NCBI GenBank assembly: GCA_024405255.1
Contig: JAKSOY010000030.1
Location: 1 to 26,102 of the forward strand
Source of the DNA: Kiritimatiellia bacterium
Lineage (GTDB): Bacteria; Verrucomicrobiota; Kiritimatiellia; RFP12; UBA1067
Direction of reading: 5' to 3'
Length of the DNA: 26,102 nt
The notes below the pieces were generated by a model that was not told the origin of the DNA, ran no database searches, and saw nothing but the letters and a program-made list of their open reading frames with translations. Both the position numbers and the translations under genes were made by a program. Shown in pieces: positions 25,537-26,102 of the stretch. Positions within the stretch are counted from its first letter, which is position 1, and each line of letters opens with the position of its first letter.

Positions 25537-25566
25537 ATTATACTATAAATGGCCATTAGCAATCAA
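25537..25566 (-). promoter_or_regulatory. promoter of the caspase-like gene
   Basis: TTGATT (25566-25561), an 18-base spacer and a perfect TATAAT (25542-25537) on the minus strand. The predicted start is near 25530, leaving a leader of about 37 bases before the ATG at 25493. It probably drives the caspase-like gene and the coupled 209-aa gene. Confidence 0.6.
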
Positions 25567-25904
25567 GCCCAAAACGAGATGAGGGTGTAAATGTGTAAAT
25601 GTAAAACGATGCATTGCCTTCAGTGTACGGTCTTCGCCAGGGAAACACAGGTACTGACACTCACCCCCGCACATTGACCGTTTACACACTTGCACACAAG
25701 GGGAATAGACGGTTCGAACGGAAACGCGCCCCGTCACTCAGGGAACGGTACAAATCTTTGGTTCTTCAAGTATGACTGCGGGACGGTTTTCGCGGCGTAG
25801 GGTCCGAAAGAGTGCTTCTACCGCCCCTCAGTCAATTCTTTTCCGCATTAAAATCAAACTTACGCCGCCCGAACCACCCTCACGGAAAAGCATTCCACGG
25901 GAAT
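25567..25904. other. intergenic region with TGTAAA/TTTACA repeats
   Basis: No credible gene: short frames here lack ribosome sites and have no recognisable content. It contains a small tandem gtgtaaatgtgtaaatgtaa (from about 25585) just upstream of the caspase-like promoter, and a TTTACACAC in opposite orientation near 25681. These could be operator half-sites. No terminator with a clear T-tract is evident after the GC-rich gene at 25905. Confidence 0.4.
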
Positions 25905-26102
25905 TCACGCCGACCGTCGTCGTCGCAGCCAGCCGAGGAGCCGCCGCGGCGTCCTCTCCGTCCTCTCCGCCGCGGGGTCCGCGAGCGCGGGGACGCAATC
26001 GGGGTCGAGCCGCAGCGCGAGCGCCGCCTCCAAGGCGACGACCGTCCCCGCGCCCTCCGCGAGGATCTCCGCCGCCCGCGCCCGCGCCGCCGGCTCGGCG
26101 CG
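25905..26102 (-). CDS. C-terminal end of an unidentified, extremely GC-rich gene
   Basis: An uninterrupted frame from the window edge to TGA at 25907-25905, 65 codons. It reads RAEPAARARAAEILAEGAGT, then VVALEAALALRLDPDCVPAL, and ends RRLLGWLRRRRSA. GC is far higher than in the neighbours, with almost every third position G or C, as expected of real coding DNA in a GC-rich genome but unlike the AT-richer block next to it. The Ala-rich helical sequence with a very basic tail gives no family. The start is outside the window. Confidence 0.55.
   Translation of the reverse strand, partial: RAEPAARARAAEILAEGAGTVVALEAALALRLDPDCVPALADPAAERTERTPRRLLGWLRRRRSA

Noticed and set aside
25543..25737. A 64-codon minus-strand ORF in the intergenic region
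   Set aside because: It covers the caspase-like promoter, has no ribosome site, and its sequence has no recognisable features.
1..26102. CRISPR arrays, tRNA or rRNA genes
   Set aside because: I saw no regularly spaced short repeats and no cloverleaf-like or rRNA-like stretches in reading the gaps between genes.

Overview
The window reads as a stretch of a Gram-negative, moderately high-GC chromosome. The best guess is a PVC-superphylum bacterium (Kiritimatiellota, Lentisphaerae or Verrucomicrobia-like, possibly gut-associated). This rests on giant secreted proteins that combine LamG, DUF2341, PA14-like and autotransporter-type beta-strand repeats without a beta-barrel. No rRNA or housekeeping marker is present, so the taxonomy is inference. 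Every gene I can support lies on the minus strand, so the window is described below from high to low coordinates, in the direction of transcription.

Positions 26102-25905 hold the C-terminal end of an extremely GC-rich gene. A 340-bp gap with TTTACA-type repeats follows. Positions about 25566-22615 form a visibly AT-richer accessory block: a promoter; a caspase-like (clan CD) protein whose frame breaks at a run of six G; a secreted helical protein whose ATG overlaps the caspase-like stop; a decayed gene fragment; a 42-codon small ORF; a small secreted protein; and a second, C-terminally truncated copy of the helical protein. The two copies share a perfect 334-bp direct repeat.

Positions 22618-480 hold three giant exported proteins of about 2887, 1566 and 2837 residues. 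The first has a clear sigma70-type promoter, and the second follows 80 bp behind it across a hairpin. The third has its own promoter and a strong 5'-UTR hairpin. The first and third are full-length paralogs (signal peptide, LamG, beta-rich region, DUF2341, LamG, PATR-type beta-helix, two PA14-like modules, shared C-terminal domain). The middle one has two LamG-like jelly rolls followed by an internally duplicated module of about 470 residues. All three end in a short hydrophobic strand whose last residue is Arg, and none has an autotransporter barrel, LPXTG, PEP-CTERM or transmembrane anchor that I can see.

Positions 437-1 hold a decayed DUF4143-type ATPase C-terminus and the start of a separate AAA-ATPase-like/PD-(D/E)XK gene that runs off the window.

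The most interesting candidate for something undescribed is the surface-protein locus: giant PATR/LamG/PA14 passengers with a common C-terminal tail and no recognisable translocator. Next are the homopolymer-interrupted caspase-like gene and its translationally coupled, partly duplicated secreted partner.
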